Shown here piece after piece: positions 1 through 5,361 of a stretch of 5,361 nucleotides of DNA; positions within the stretch are counted from its first letter, which is position 1; each line of letters begins with the position of its first letter. The translations under genes and the position numbers were made by a program. Below the pieces are notes generated by a model. It saw nothing but the letters and a program-made list of their open reading frames with translations. It was not told the DNA's origin and ran no database searches. Origin of the DNA: CALZFJ01 sp051878575 (GTDB taxonomy: Bacteria; Bacteroidota; Bacteroidia; Bacteroidales; Muribaculaceae); the NCBI GenBank assembly GCA_051878575.1, contig JBJEKJ010000105.1:1-5361 (forward strand). The letters are read 5' to 3'.

Positions 1-46
1 TCTTGATTTTTCTTATTCACCGGGCGTAAAAAATCTCTTTTTTATG

Positions 47-54
47 TATCTTTG
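47..54 (+). promoter_or_regulatory. Bacteroidota-type -7 promoter element upstream of the RelA/SpoT homologue
   Basis: TATCTTTG matches the Bacteroidota -7 consensus TAnnTTTG at every fixed position and lies 61 nt upstream of the start codon at 116. Transcription would begin around position 60, giving a leader of about 55 nt. I do not find a TTTG-like -33 box about 20 nt further upstream, where the sequence is locally C/G-rich (20-26), so the assignment rests on the -7 box and its position. The leader (61-115) is AT-rich. The only purine run, AAGAGG at 79-84, is too far from the start codon to act as a normal Shine-Dalgarno site, which is usual for this phylum. Nothing else in 1-115 can be assigned. 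Confidence 0.55.
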
Positions 55-115
55 TGATTAATTTGCAGAACTAATTGCAAGAGGCTAATTTTATTGAATT
101 TAATGGGCATGCTTT

Positions 116-2353
116 ATGGAAACGAAGAAATTTACACCCGAGGAAGAAGAAAGAATGATTAATAAGGCTTTTCAGGAATTACTCGACGGATATTTGGCGA
201 GCAATCACCGCAAGAAAGTCGAAATCATAGAGCGCGCCTTCAAATTCGCCAAGGAGGCACATAAGGGAATACGACGACGCTCAGGAGAGCCTTACATTCT
301 GCACCCGATTGCCGTGGCACGGATTGTGAGTCAGGAAATCGGACTTGGCTCCACGTCGATTTGCTCGGCGCTGCTCCACGACGTGGTGGAGGATACCGAC
401 TACACGGTGGAGGACATTGAGTCGCAGTTTGGAAAGAAAATCGCACAGATAGTGGAAGGCCTGACGAAGATTTCGGGCGGTATCTTCGGCGACAGAGCCT
501 CGGCTCAGGCCGAGAACTTCCGCAAGCTGCTTCTCACTATGAACAACGACATTCGAGTCATCCTCATAAAGATGGCCGACCGCCTGCACAACATGCGCAC
601 CCTCGGCTCGATGCTGCCGAGCAAGCAATACAAAATCGCCGGTGAGACGCTCTACATCTACGCGCCGCTGGCACACCGCCTCGGGCTATTTGCCATAAAG
701 ACCGAGCTTGAGGACCTAAGCTTCAAATATGAGCATCCCGAAATCTACAAGCAGATAAACGACCAGATTGCCGCCACCGCCGGACAGCGCAACGCCGTGT
801 ATGAGAAATTCGCCGCTCCTGTTAGAGAGCGGCTCGACGCTATGGGGCTGAAATACGACATGACGGCACGCGTGAAGTCGGCCTACTCAATCTGGAACAA
901 GATGGAGACGAAGCACATCCCATTCGAGGAGGTCTACGACCTCTATGCGGCGCGAATCGTATTCGAGTGTGAGAACGACGCCGACGAGAAGAAGCTATGC
1001 TGGAACATCTACTCTGAGATTACCGACCTCTACCGACTCCACCCCGACCGCACTCGCGACTGGCTAAGCACCCCGAAGGCCAACGGCTACCGTGCGCTAC
1101 ACCTCACCGTGATGGGCCCCGACGGCAACTGGATTGAGGTGCAGATACGCAGCGAGAAAATGAACGAGATGGCTGAGCGCGGATTTGCCGCCCACTGGAA
1201 GTATAAAATCGGCGAGGGAGAGGAGGAATCGGAGCTCGCATCGTGGCTGAAGACCATCCAGGACATCCTCGAGAATCCCGAGCCCAACGCACTCGACTTC
1301 CTCGACACTATAAAACTGAATCTTTTCTCCAGCGAGATAGTGATCTTCACGCCTAAGGGCGAGCTTATCACGCTGCCGGTGAACGCCACCGTGCTCGACG
1401 TGGCTTTCTACCTCCACTCCGAGATAGGCACGCACTGCATAGCCGGAAAGGTGAACCACAAGCTCGTGCCGCTGTCGCACAAGCTCCAGAGCGGCGACCA
1501 AGTGGAGGTGCTGACATCTCACTCGCAGCAGCCGCAGCCCGAGTGGATCAACTTCCTCGCCACGGCCAAGGGCAAGACCCGCCTGCGCGCCGCTCTGCGC
1601 CGCGACCGCCGTGCCGTGATAGAGCGTGGCGAGCGCGAGTTCAACGCCTTCATGCTCGACAACGGCGTGGAGGTGACCAATGAGGTCGTCACCAAGCTGC
1701 TCGCAATAGAGCATCTGCAAAACAAAGAGGAGCTATTCTTTGCCATAGGATGCAATGAGATTGCCCTATCCTACAGCATGGTGAGCAGTCTGAAACAGCA
1801 GAATCAGGGCGGACTGCTTAAAAAGATTCTCCGCAACCCGTTTGCACAAAAGCCCAAAAGCCCGGCAGAGGCCACTGTGCAGAAGGTGGACGAGAACGTC
1901 GACAAGAAGAAGACCTACGTGCTCACCACCGAGAATGGCGTGAGCAACTACAAGATAGCGCCCTGCTGCCACCCTATTCCCGGCGACGACGTATTAGGAT
2001 ATATCGACGACGACAACCATGTGATAGTGCACAAGCTCACATGCCCCAACGCCATGAGGCTGAAAAGCAGCTTCGGCAGCCGCCTGCTATCCACAAAGTG
2101 GGACAACACGCGCGAGAAGTTCCTCGCCTCGATTCACATCGAAGGTATCGACCGAATGGGAATTCTACAGGAACTTATCTATATAATCTCCACAAATATG
2201 GCCATCAACATACGCGGACTGAACATTGCCGCCAACGAGGGCGTTTTCAGTTGTGAGCTGACGGTGCTCGTGGAGGACACCAAAGTGGTGACACAGCTGT
2301 GCAAGCAGGTGAAAAAGGTGGAGGGAGTGAACTCCGCCGCCCGAATGAACTGA
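116..2353 (+). CDS. rel: RelA/SpoT homologue: probable bifunctional (p)ppGpp synthetase/hydrolase
   Basis: Cytoplasmic stringent-response enzyme that makes (p)ppGpp from ATP and GDP/GTP and hydrolyses it. The 745 aa match the usual length of long RSH proteins. The HD hydrolase (about 30-200) has R54, H63, HDVVED at 88-93 and RLHN at 156-159, so its metal site looks intact. The synthetase (about 240-365) has R252/K254, the D of YDLYAAR (D275), NGYRALH (Y325) and EVQIR (E341). Its charge motif is basic, RTRD at 312-315, as in bifunctional Rel/SpoT enzymes rather than the acidic EXDD of RelA. TGS spans about 405-468, with H434 at the position thought to contact the tRNA CCA end. A helical region, a Cys-Cys segment (APCCHPIPGDD, C617/C618, later C643) and a C-terminal ACT domain (about 668-745) follow. 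ATG 116 is the first in-frame start, because TAA lies in frame at 101-103. The next gene begins 37 nt downstream. Bacteroidales often carry two long RSH genes, so rel versus spoT naming is uncertain. Confidence 0.96.
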   Translation: METKKFTPEEEERMINKAFQELLDGYLASNHRKKVEIIERAFKFAKEAHKGIRRRSGEPYILHPIAVARIVSQEIGLGSTSICSALLHDVVEDTDYTVEDIESQFGKKIAQIVEGLTKISGGIFGDRASAQAENFRKLLLTMNNDIRVILIKMADRLHNMRTLGSMLPSKQYKIAGETLYIYAPLAHRLGLFAIKTELEDLSFKYEHPEIYKQINDQIAATAGQRNAVYEKFAAPVRERLDAMGLKYDMTARVKSAYSIWNKMETKHIPFEEVYDLYAARIVFECENDADEKKLCWNIYSEITDLYRLHPDRTRDWLSTPKANGYRALHLTVMGPDGNWIEVQIRSEKMNEMAERGFAAHWKYKIGEGEEESELASWLKTIQDILENPEPNALDFLDTIKLNLFSSEIVIFTPKGELITLPVNATVLDVAFYLHSEIGTHCIAGKVNHKLVPLSHKLQSGDQVEVLTSHSQQPQPEWINFLATAKGKTRLRAALRRDRRAVIERGEREFNAFMLDNGVEVTNEVVTKLLAIEHLQNKEELFFAIGCNEIALSYSMVSSLKQQNQGGLLKKILRNPFAQKPKSPAEATVQKVDENVDKKKTYVLTTENGVSNYKIAPCCHPIPGDDVLGYIDDDNHVIVHKLTCPNAMRLKSSFGSRLLSTKWDNTREKFLASIHIEGIDRMGILQELIYIISTNMAINIRGLNIAANEGVFSCELTVLVEDTKVVTQLCKQVKKVEGVNSAARMN

Positions 2354-2371
2354 CCCACAATCCACCCACCA

Positions 2372-2387
2372 TACTACATTACTACAT
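2372..2387 (+). repeat. Perfect 8-bp tandem repeat (TACTACAT x2) just before the pgpH start
   Basis: TACTACAT occurs twice head to tail and ends 3 nt before the ATG at 2391. It fills nearly half of the 37-nt gap between the RSH and PgpH genes. The rest of the gap is C/A-rich, with no Shine-Dalgarno sequence and no hairpin. The repeat is visible directly; any effect on translation or copy-number variation is speculation. Confidence 0.6.
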
Positions 2388-2390
2388 GAT

Positions 2391-4433
2391 ATGAAGCATA
2401 TTTCCGGCATCAACAAAGAATCATTAATCAGGCTGCTGCTCGCTGTGGGAGCCATAGCACTGATATCATACTTCATTCCACACGAGGACAGGGTGACCTA
2501 CGACTATGCCCTCGGACGCCCGTGGAGCTACTCACTGCTCACCGCGCCTTTCGACATTCCCATCAACCTCGACTCGGCAAGCGCCGAGAAGCAGCGCGAC
2601 AGCATCAACCGCTCGTTCGTCGCCATCTTCAAGCACGACGCGTCGGTCGACCGCAAGGCGGTGCCCGAGCTGTCGGAGGCGCTCATGACGTCGACACAGC
2701 TGTCGGGACAAAAGCGCAACCACCTTGTGGAGCGGGTAAGGCGTATCTACGTCGACGGAATTGTCGACAATGCCACCTACGACTGCATCAAGGCAGGCAC
2801 GCTGCCCGAAGTACGCTTCGTGGTGAACAACGTGGCCGAGCCGGCATCCACGGCATCGATGCGCTCGGTGCGCGCAGCCTACGCCATGCTCGACTCCATC
2901 TTCGCCGACGCCGAGACGCAGACAGCCATGGACAAAGTGATGATATCGCGCTACCTTATGCCGAATGTGGTGTGCGACACCGCCGAGTCGAAGCGCATGC
3001 TCGACCAGCTCTATCAGCGCGCCCTCGCGCCTGTGGGAGTGATGCAGAAAGGCGAGAGAATCATCGACCGGGGCGACATCGTCACGCCGCAGACGTTTGA
3101 GCTGCTGAAGACCTACGAGCGCCTCGCCGAGGACCGCCTCGTGAAGCGCGAGGACTACAAATACACCATCTACGGGCAAGTGTCGATAATAGCCATGCTC
3201 ATAGTGGCGCTATACCTGTTCCTGAAATACTTCCGCCGCACCATCTTCGGCGACATGCGCAAGATGATATTCCTGATGTCGTTTGCCACCATCTTCGCCA
3301 TAGCCTCGTTTGCCGTGATGTCGGCACTCGGCATGGGCGTCTACCTAATGCCCTACGCCGTGGTGGCGGTGATTCTCACCACATTCTTCGACTCACGCAC
3401 CGCACTCTTCGTGCACATTATCGAAGTGTTTATCTGTGCGCTGATAGTGCCGTTCCCGCTTGAGTTCATCATGCTCCAGTTCTTTGCGGGTGTCACGGCC
3501 ATAATCACCGTACAGGGACTGTCGAAGCGCTCACAATTGGTACAGTGCGCCATCTACATTTTCTTCGTTTACTCATTTGTCTATGTCGCGACTCACGTAA
3601 TCACCGAGGGCGACTTCAGCTCGGTGAGCCGCAACGTGTTTGGCTACTTCGGCATCAACGTGGTGCTGTTCTCATTCTCCTACGTGCTGATATTCCTCAT
3701 TGAGAAGCTCTTTGGCTTCACCTCCACGGTGACGCTCGTAGAGCTCACCGACGTCAACAATCCGGTGCTCCGCGAGCTCTCCGAGAAGTGTCCGGGCACC
3801 TTCCAGCACTCGATGCAGGTGTCGAGCCTCGCCGCCGAGGCCGCCCACGCCATTGGCGCCAACTCACAGCTGTTGCGTGCCGGCGCCCTCTACCACGACA
3901 TCGGGAAAATCGACAATCCGGCATTCTTCACCGAGAATCAGCGCGGCGAGAATCCCCACAAGGCCCTCACACCCGACCTCAGCGCGCGCATAGTGATAGA
4001 GCACGTGCAGAACGGCCTGCGACGCGCCGTGAAGGCAAAACTGCCGCAAATCATAATGGACTTCATCGTGCAGCATCACGGGTGCGGCAAGGCGAAATAT
4101 TTCTATGCCCAGGCGCAGAACGCCAGTCCCGACAAGGTTGTCGACCCCGAGCCCTACACATATCCCGGTCCGAACCCGATGACGAAGGAAACTTCGATAC
4201 TTATGATGGCCGACGCCACCGAGGCCGCCTCACGAAGCCTCACCGACCACAGCGACGAGGCCATAAGCAACCTCGTGAACCGCATCATCGACTCGCAGAT
4301 TGCCGACGGGCTGATGAAGGACTCGCCAATCAGCTTCAGGGACGTGGAGAAAATCAAGCGCACCTTCATCGACCGCCTGTGCACGATCTACCACACCCGC
4401 ATAGCATATCCCGAGGTGAAAACAAATAAATAA
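2391..4433 (+). CDS. pgpH: 7TM-HD membrane phosphohydrolase, PgpH-type cyclic di-AMP phosphodiesterase
   Basis: Probable inner-membrane enzyme hydrolysing cyclic di-AMP to pApA, by similarity to Listeria PgpH. At 680 aa it has the full family architecture. A membrane anchor (about 11-29) is followed by a large extracytoplasmic 7TMR-HDED-like domain (about 30-255). Seven predicted membrane segments then lie near 260-279, 291-312, 315-331, 336-352, 355-374, 383-404 and 415-437. The cytoplasmic HD domain (about 455-670) opens with NPVLRELSEKCPGTFQHS. It keeps the expected metal ligands: H473, HD at 502-503 (YHDIGK), H538, HH at 562-563 (QHHG) and D608 (MADATEAASR). ENQRGENPH (515-523) is another family signature. 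No catalytic residue appears lost. ATG 2391 is chosen because the ATG at 2386 hits a stop after two codons and the anchor begins soon after M1. With 37 nt to the RSH gene and no terminator between them, co-transcription is likely. Substrate is inferred from the family; no c-di-AMP cyclase lies in the window. Confidence 0.93.
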   Translation: MKHISGINKESLIRLLLAVGAIALISYFIPHEDRVTYDYALGRPWSYSLLTAPFDIPINLDSASAEKQRDSINRSFVAIFKHDASVDRKAVPELSEALMTSTQLSGQKRNHLVERVRRIYVDGIVDNATYDCIKAGTLPEVRFVVNNVAEPASTASMRSVRAAYAMLDSIFADAETQTAMDKVMISRYLMPNVVCDTAESKRMLDQLYQRALAPVGVMQKGERIIDRGDIVTPQTFELLKTYERLAEDRLVKREDYKYTIYGQVSIIAMLIVALYLFLKYFRRTIFGDMRKMIFLMSFATIFAIASFAVMSALGMGVYLMPYAVVAVILTTFFDSRTALFVHIIEVFICALIVPFPLEFIMLQFFAGVTAIITVQGLSKRSQLVQCAIYIFFVYSFVYVATHVITEGDFSSVSRNVFGYFGINVVLFSFSYVLIFLIEKLFGFTSTVTLVELTDVNNPVLRELSEKCPGTFQHSMQVSSLAAEAAHAIGANSQLLRAGALYHDIGKIDNPAFFTENQRGENPHKALTPDLSARIVIEHVQNGLRRAVKAKLPQIIMDFIVQHHGCGKAKYFYAQAQNASPDKVVDPEPYTYPGPNPMTKETSILMMADATEAASRSLTDHSDEAISNLVNRIIDSQIADGLMKDSPISFRDVEKIKRTFIDRLCTIYHTRIAYPEVKTNK

Positions 4434-4451
4434 TGCTAATTAATCAAAATT

Positions 4452-4482
4452 TATATGCCTGCCTTTTAGCTGCTTGCATATA
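4452..4482. repeat. Intergenic 7-bp inverted repeat between pgpH and the DUF456-like gene
   Basis: TATATGC (4452-4458) and GCATATA (4476-4482) are perfect reverse complements separated by 17 nt. They lie in the 73-nt AT-rich gap 4434-4506. The stem is weak (two G/C pairs) and is not followed by a T tract, so it is not a convincing intrinsic terminator. It could be a protein-binding palindrome, a weak transcript hairpin, or chance in AT-rich DNA. I see no TAnnTTTG promoter element in this gap, so whether the downstream genes belong to the pgpH transcript is open. Confidence 0.3.
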
Positions 4483-4506
4483 TGGCACAAAAAAGTTGAC
4501 ACTACT

Positions 4507-5001
4507 ATGAACATATTTCTGCTCGCATTGGGAATAGCGCTGCTCGTAGCGGCGCTCGCATTCACCGCCCGCCAGTCGCTGCCCTCGGGCATTGCAGCCT
4601 ATTTGGCATTGGTGGTACTGCACTTCAGCATGTATATCTGTCTGCCTACCAGCACTTTCGTCTTTTGGGGAATAGCCGCGGCAATAACACTCGCCATAGG
4701 ATTGATATCACCCAAAGGCGAGCCCGACGGCGCTCTGCACGGCAACCTTTACCTCACGGCAGGCGCACTTGCCGGACTGCTCGTGGGAATATCGGTCGAC
4801 GCCTCGGTGATGATATTGTGCTCCATCGCAGGCGCCATTTTCGGCGAGCTCGCCTATACCCGAACTCCTAAAGGATGTTGGATAAAATTTCCATCTTCCA
4901 TTTTTATTCACTACTTTTGCGCTAAAGGTTTGAAGATCGTCGTCACGGTGGCGATGATTGGAATAGCAATCGAAGGTTTTATAACTAATATAGGAAGATG
5001 A
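4507..5001 (+). CDS. Small multi-span membrane protein, divergent DUF456-like
   Basis: A 164-aa, very hydrophobic inner-membrane protein of unknown function. Predicted membrane stretches lie near residues 2-20, 27-45, 50-67, 81-117 (probably two passes) and 141-160. The pattern resembles DUF456: an N-terminal MNIFLLALGIALL helix, a proline turn (LPSGIAAYLALVVLHF, 25-40), a short polar loop (68-79), GAIFGEL at 109-115 and a final GLKIVV helix. The usual glycine-rich stretch before GLK is replaced by a bulkier segment (CWIKFPSSIFIHYF, 124-137), so I call it divergent. ATG 4507 is preferred because the first helix starts at once; an in-frame TTG at 4474 would add an 11-residue hydrophilic, His/Lys-containing leader. 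Local GC drops sharply from about codon 118 onward. The stop overlaps the next start (ATGA, 4998-5001), suggesting translational coupling. Membrane topology is secure, the family call less so. Confidence 0.75.
   Translation: MNIFLLALGIALLVAALAFTARQSLPSGIAAYLALVVLHFSMYICLPTSTFVFWGIAAAITLAIGLISPKGEPDGALHGNLYLTAGALAGLLVGISVDASVMILCSIAGAIFGELAYTRTPKGCWIKFPSSIFIHYFCAKGLKIVVTVAMIGIAIEGFITNIGR
4888..4919 (+). promoter_or_regulatory. Candidate internal promoter within the DUF456-like gene, driving the DUF4919 gene
   Basis: TACTTTTG (4912-4919) is a perfect TAnnTTTG -7 element. TTTC at 4888-4891, a 3-of-4 match to the -33 TTTG box, lies 20 nt upstream, which is close to the normal spacing. Both sit in an AT-rich stretch (about 4871-4919) that contrasts with the GC-rich sequence just before it. 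Transcription would start near 4926, about 70 nt before the ATG at 4998. The match overlaps coding sequence (residues around HYFCAK), so it could be chance; activity is inferred. Confidence 0.45.
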
Positions 5002-5361
5002 AGCGCATTTTAGCCATAATTTTATTAATATTTATTTACACTCAGGGATTCTGCCAAAAAGCGCCGAAATTTGAGGTAAAGAAAGTGGATTTTGAGAAAA
5101 TAAAAGAAGAAATACAAAATCCGAAATCAAAATTTTTCTTTCCGAAACTTATGCAATCCTATCTGAGCAACGACACAGTGCTTGGATTTGAGGGATATAG
5201 GCACCTTTACTACGGATACACGTTCCAAGAAGACTACAATCCATTTCGCGAATCGGAATTCTCGCAAGCCATCGAGCCTCTTTATTATAAGAAAGAATTT
5301 ACTCGCGCGGAGTGCGATTCAATTGAAAAATTTGCCGAAAAAACGTTAAATGATAATATTT
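4998..5361 (+). CDS. Secreted DUF4919-family protein, 3' end beyond the window
   Basis: An exported protein of unknown function; the first 121 codons are visible and the frame is still open at the window end. The N-terminus is a signal peptide: MKR, a hydrophobic core of about ILAIILLIFIY, then a likely signal peptidase I cleavage near QGFCQ (16-20). C19 does not sit in a normal lipobox (Q-G-F before it), so a lipoprotein is unlikely. The mature part contains LMQSYLSNDT (51-60) and RHLYYGYTFQEDYNPFRE (68-85), which I recognise as the conserved core of DUF4919, a Bacteroidota family with no established role. The start is ATG 4998, overlapping the upstream stop as ATGA. The gene is about 37% GC by hand count and rich in AAA, TTT and ATA codons, clearly unlike the upstream genes. 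This may reflect foreign origin or different expression constraints. A candidate promoter lies at 4888-4919. Confidence 0.82.
   Translation, partial: MKRILAIILLIFIYTQGFCQKAPKFEVKKVDFEKIKEEIQNPKSKFFFPKLMQSYLSNDTVLGFEGYRHLYYGYTFQEDYNPFRESEFSQAIEPLYYKKEFTRAECDSIEKFAEKTLNDNI

Noticed and set aside
25..46. Possible terminator hairpin of an upstream gene (T-A6, TCTC loop, T6-A, with C25-G46 closing)
   Set aside because: The stem is almost wholly A/T with one wobble pair, no upstream gene end is visible, and a homopolymer A/T run near a promoter explains it as well.
103..111. ATG codons at 103 and 109 as alternative starts for the RSH gene
   Set aside because: Both are in a different frame from the RSH gene; the correct frame has a TAA at 101-103, leaving ATG 116.
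1097..1720. Long open frame on the - strand inside the RSH gene (207 codons)
   Set aside because: It is antisense to strongly conserved RSH coding sequence, its translation resembles no family, and GC-rich third positions readily produce such shadows.
2522..3100. Alternate-frame + strand open frame over the PgpH ectodomain (192 codons)
   Set aside because: Arg/Ala/His-rich shadow of the real frame, with no family resemblance.
2532..3179. Long open frame on the - strand inside pgpH (215 codons)
   Set aside because: Antisense shadow of the PgpH ectodomain, with a His/Val/Leu/Arg-rich low-complexity translation and no initiation signals.
3788..4429. Alternate-frame + strand open frame over the PgpH HD domain (213 codons)
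   Set aside because: The overlapped frame carries the complete HD catalytic motifs; this one is Arg/His/Pro-rich and looks like frame-shifted GC-rich coding sequence.
4474..4506. TTG start extending the DUF456-like protein by 11 residues
   Set aside because: TTG starts are rare, the added residues are hydrophilic and not family-like, and ATG 4507 opens directly with the first membrane helix.
5052..5054. C19 of the DUF4919 protein as a lipoprotein lipobox cysteine
   Set aside because: The residues before it (Q-G-F) do not fit the L-[A/S/T]-[G/A]-C lipobox; a signal peptidase I site is more likely.

Overview
The window reads as a housekeeping segment of a Bacteroidota chromosome, most likely order Bacteroidales. 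I lean towards a moderately GC-rich gut lineage such as Muribaculaceae, but that is inference from protein style and composition, not from a search. Three things support Bacteroidota: two perfect TAnnTTTG -7 promoter elements, starts without clear Shine-Dalgarno sequences, and a DUF4919-type protein, a family I know only from this phylum. All four genes lie on the + strand. There are no RNA genes, mobile elements, CRISPR arrays or broken genes.

Layout: positions 1-115 are an AT-rich leader with a -7 element at 47-54. Positions 116-2353 encode a complete long RelA/SpoT homologue (745 aa; HD hydrolase, synthetase, TGS, CC/zinc-finger-like and ACT regions). After 37 nt, 2391-4433 encode a complete 7TM-HD phosphohydrolase of the PgpH type (680 aa), the membrane enzyme family that degrades cyclic di-AMP. 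A 73-nt AT-rich gap with a 7-bp inverted repeat follows. Then comes a small multi-span membrane protein resembling a divergent DUF456 member (4507-5001, 164 aa). Its stop codon overlaps the start of a secreted DUF4919 protein in an ATGA arrangement; this last gene (4998 onward) is cut by the window end after 121 codons.

How the genes fit together: the first two form a probable operon that pairs turnover of (p)ppGpp with breakdown of c-di-AMP. These two messengers are known to interact in Firmicutes, where ppGpp inhibits c-di-AMP phosphodiesterases. The last two genes are envelope or export proteins of unknown role. By hand count, GC falls from about 60% in the middle of the first two genes to about 37% in the DUF4919 gene. 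The break is sharp and falls inside the DUF456-like gene near 4860, next to a candidate internal promoter (4888-4919).

I see no clearly new system. The points most worth following are the RSH-PgpH pairing and the promoter-like AT-rich island embedded in the 3' part of the DUF456-like gene.
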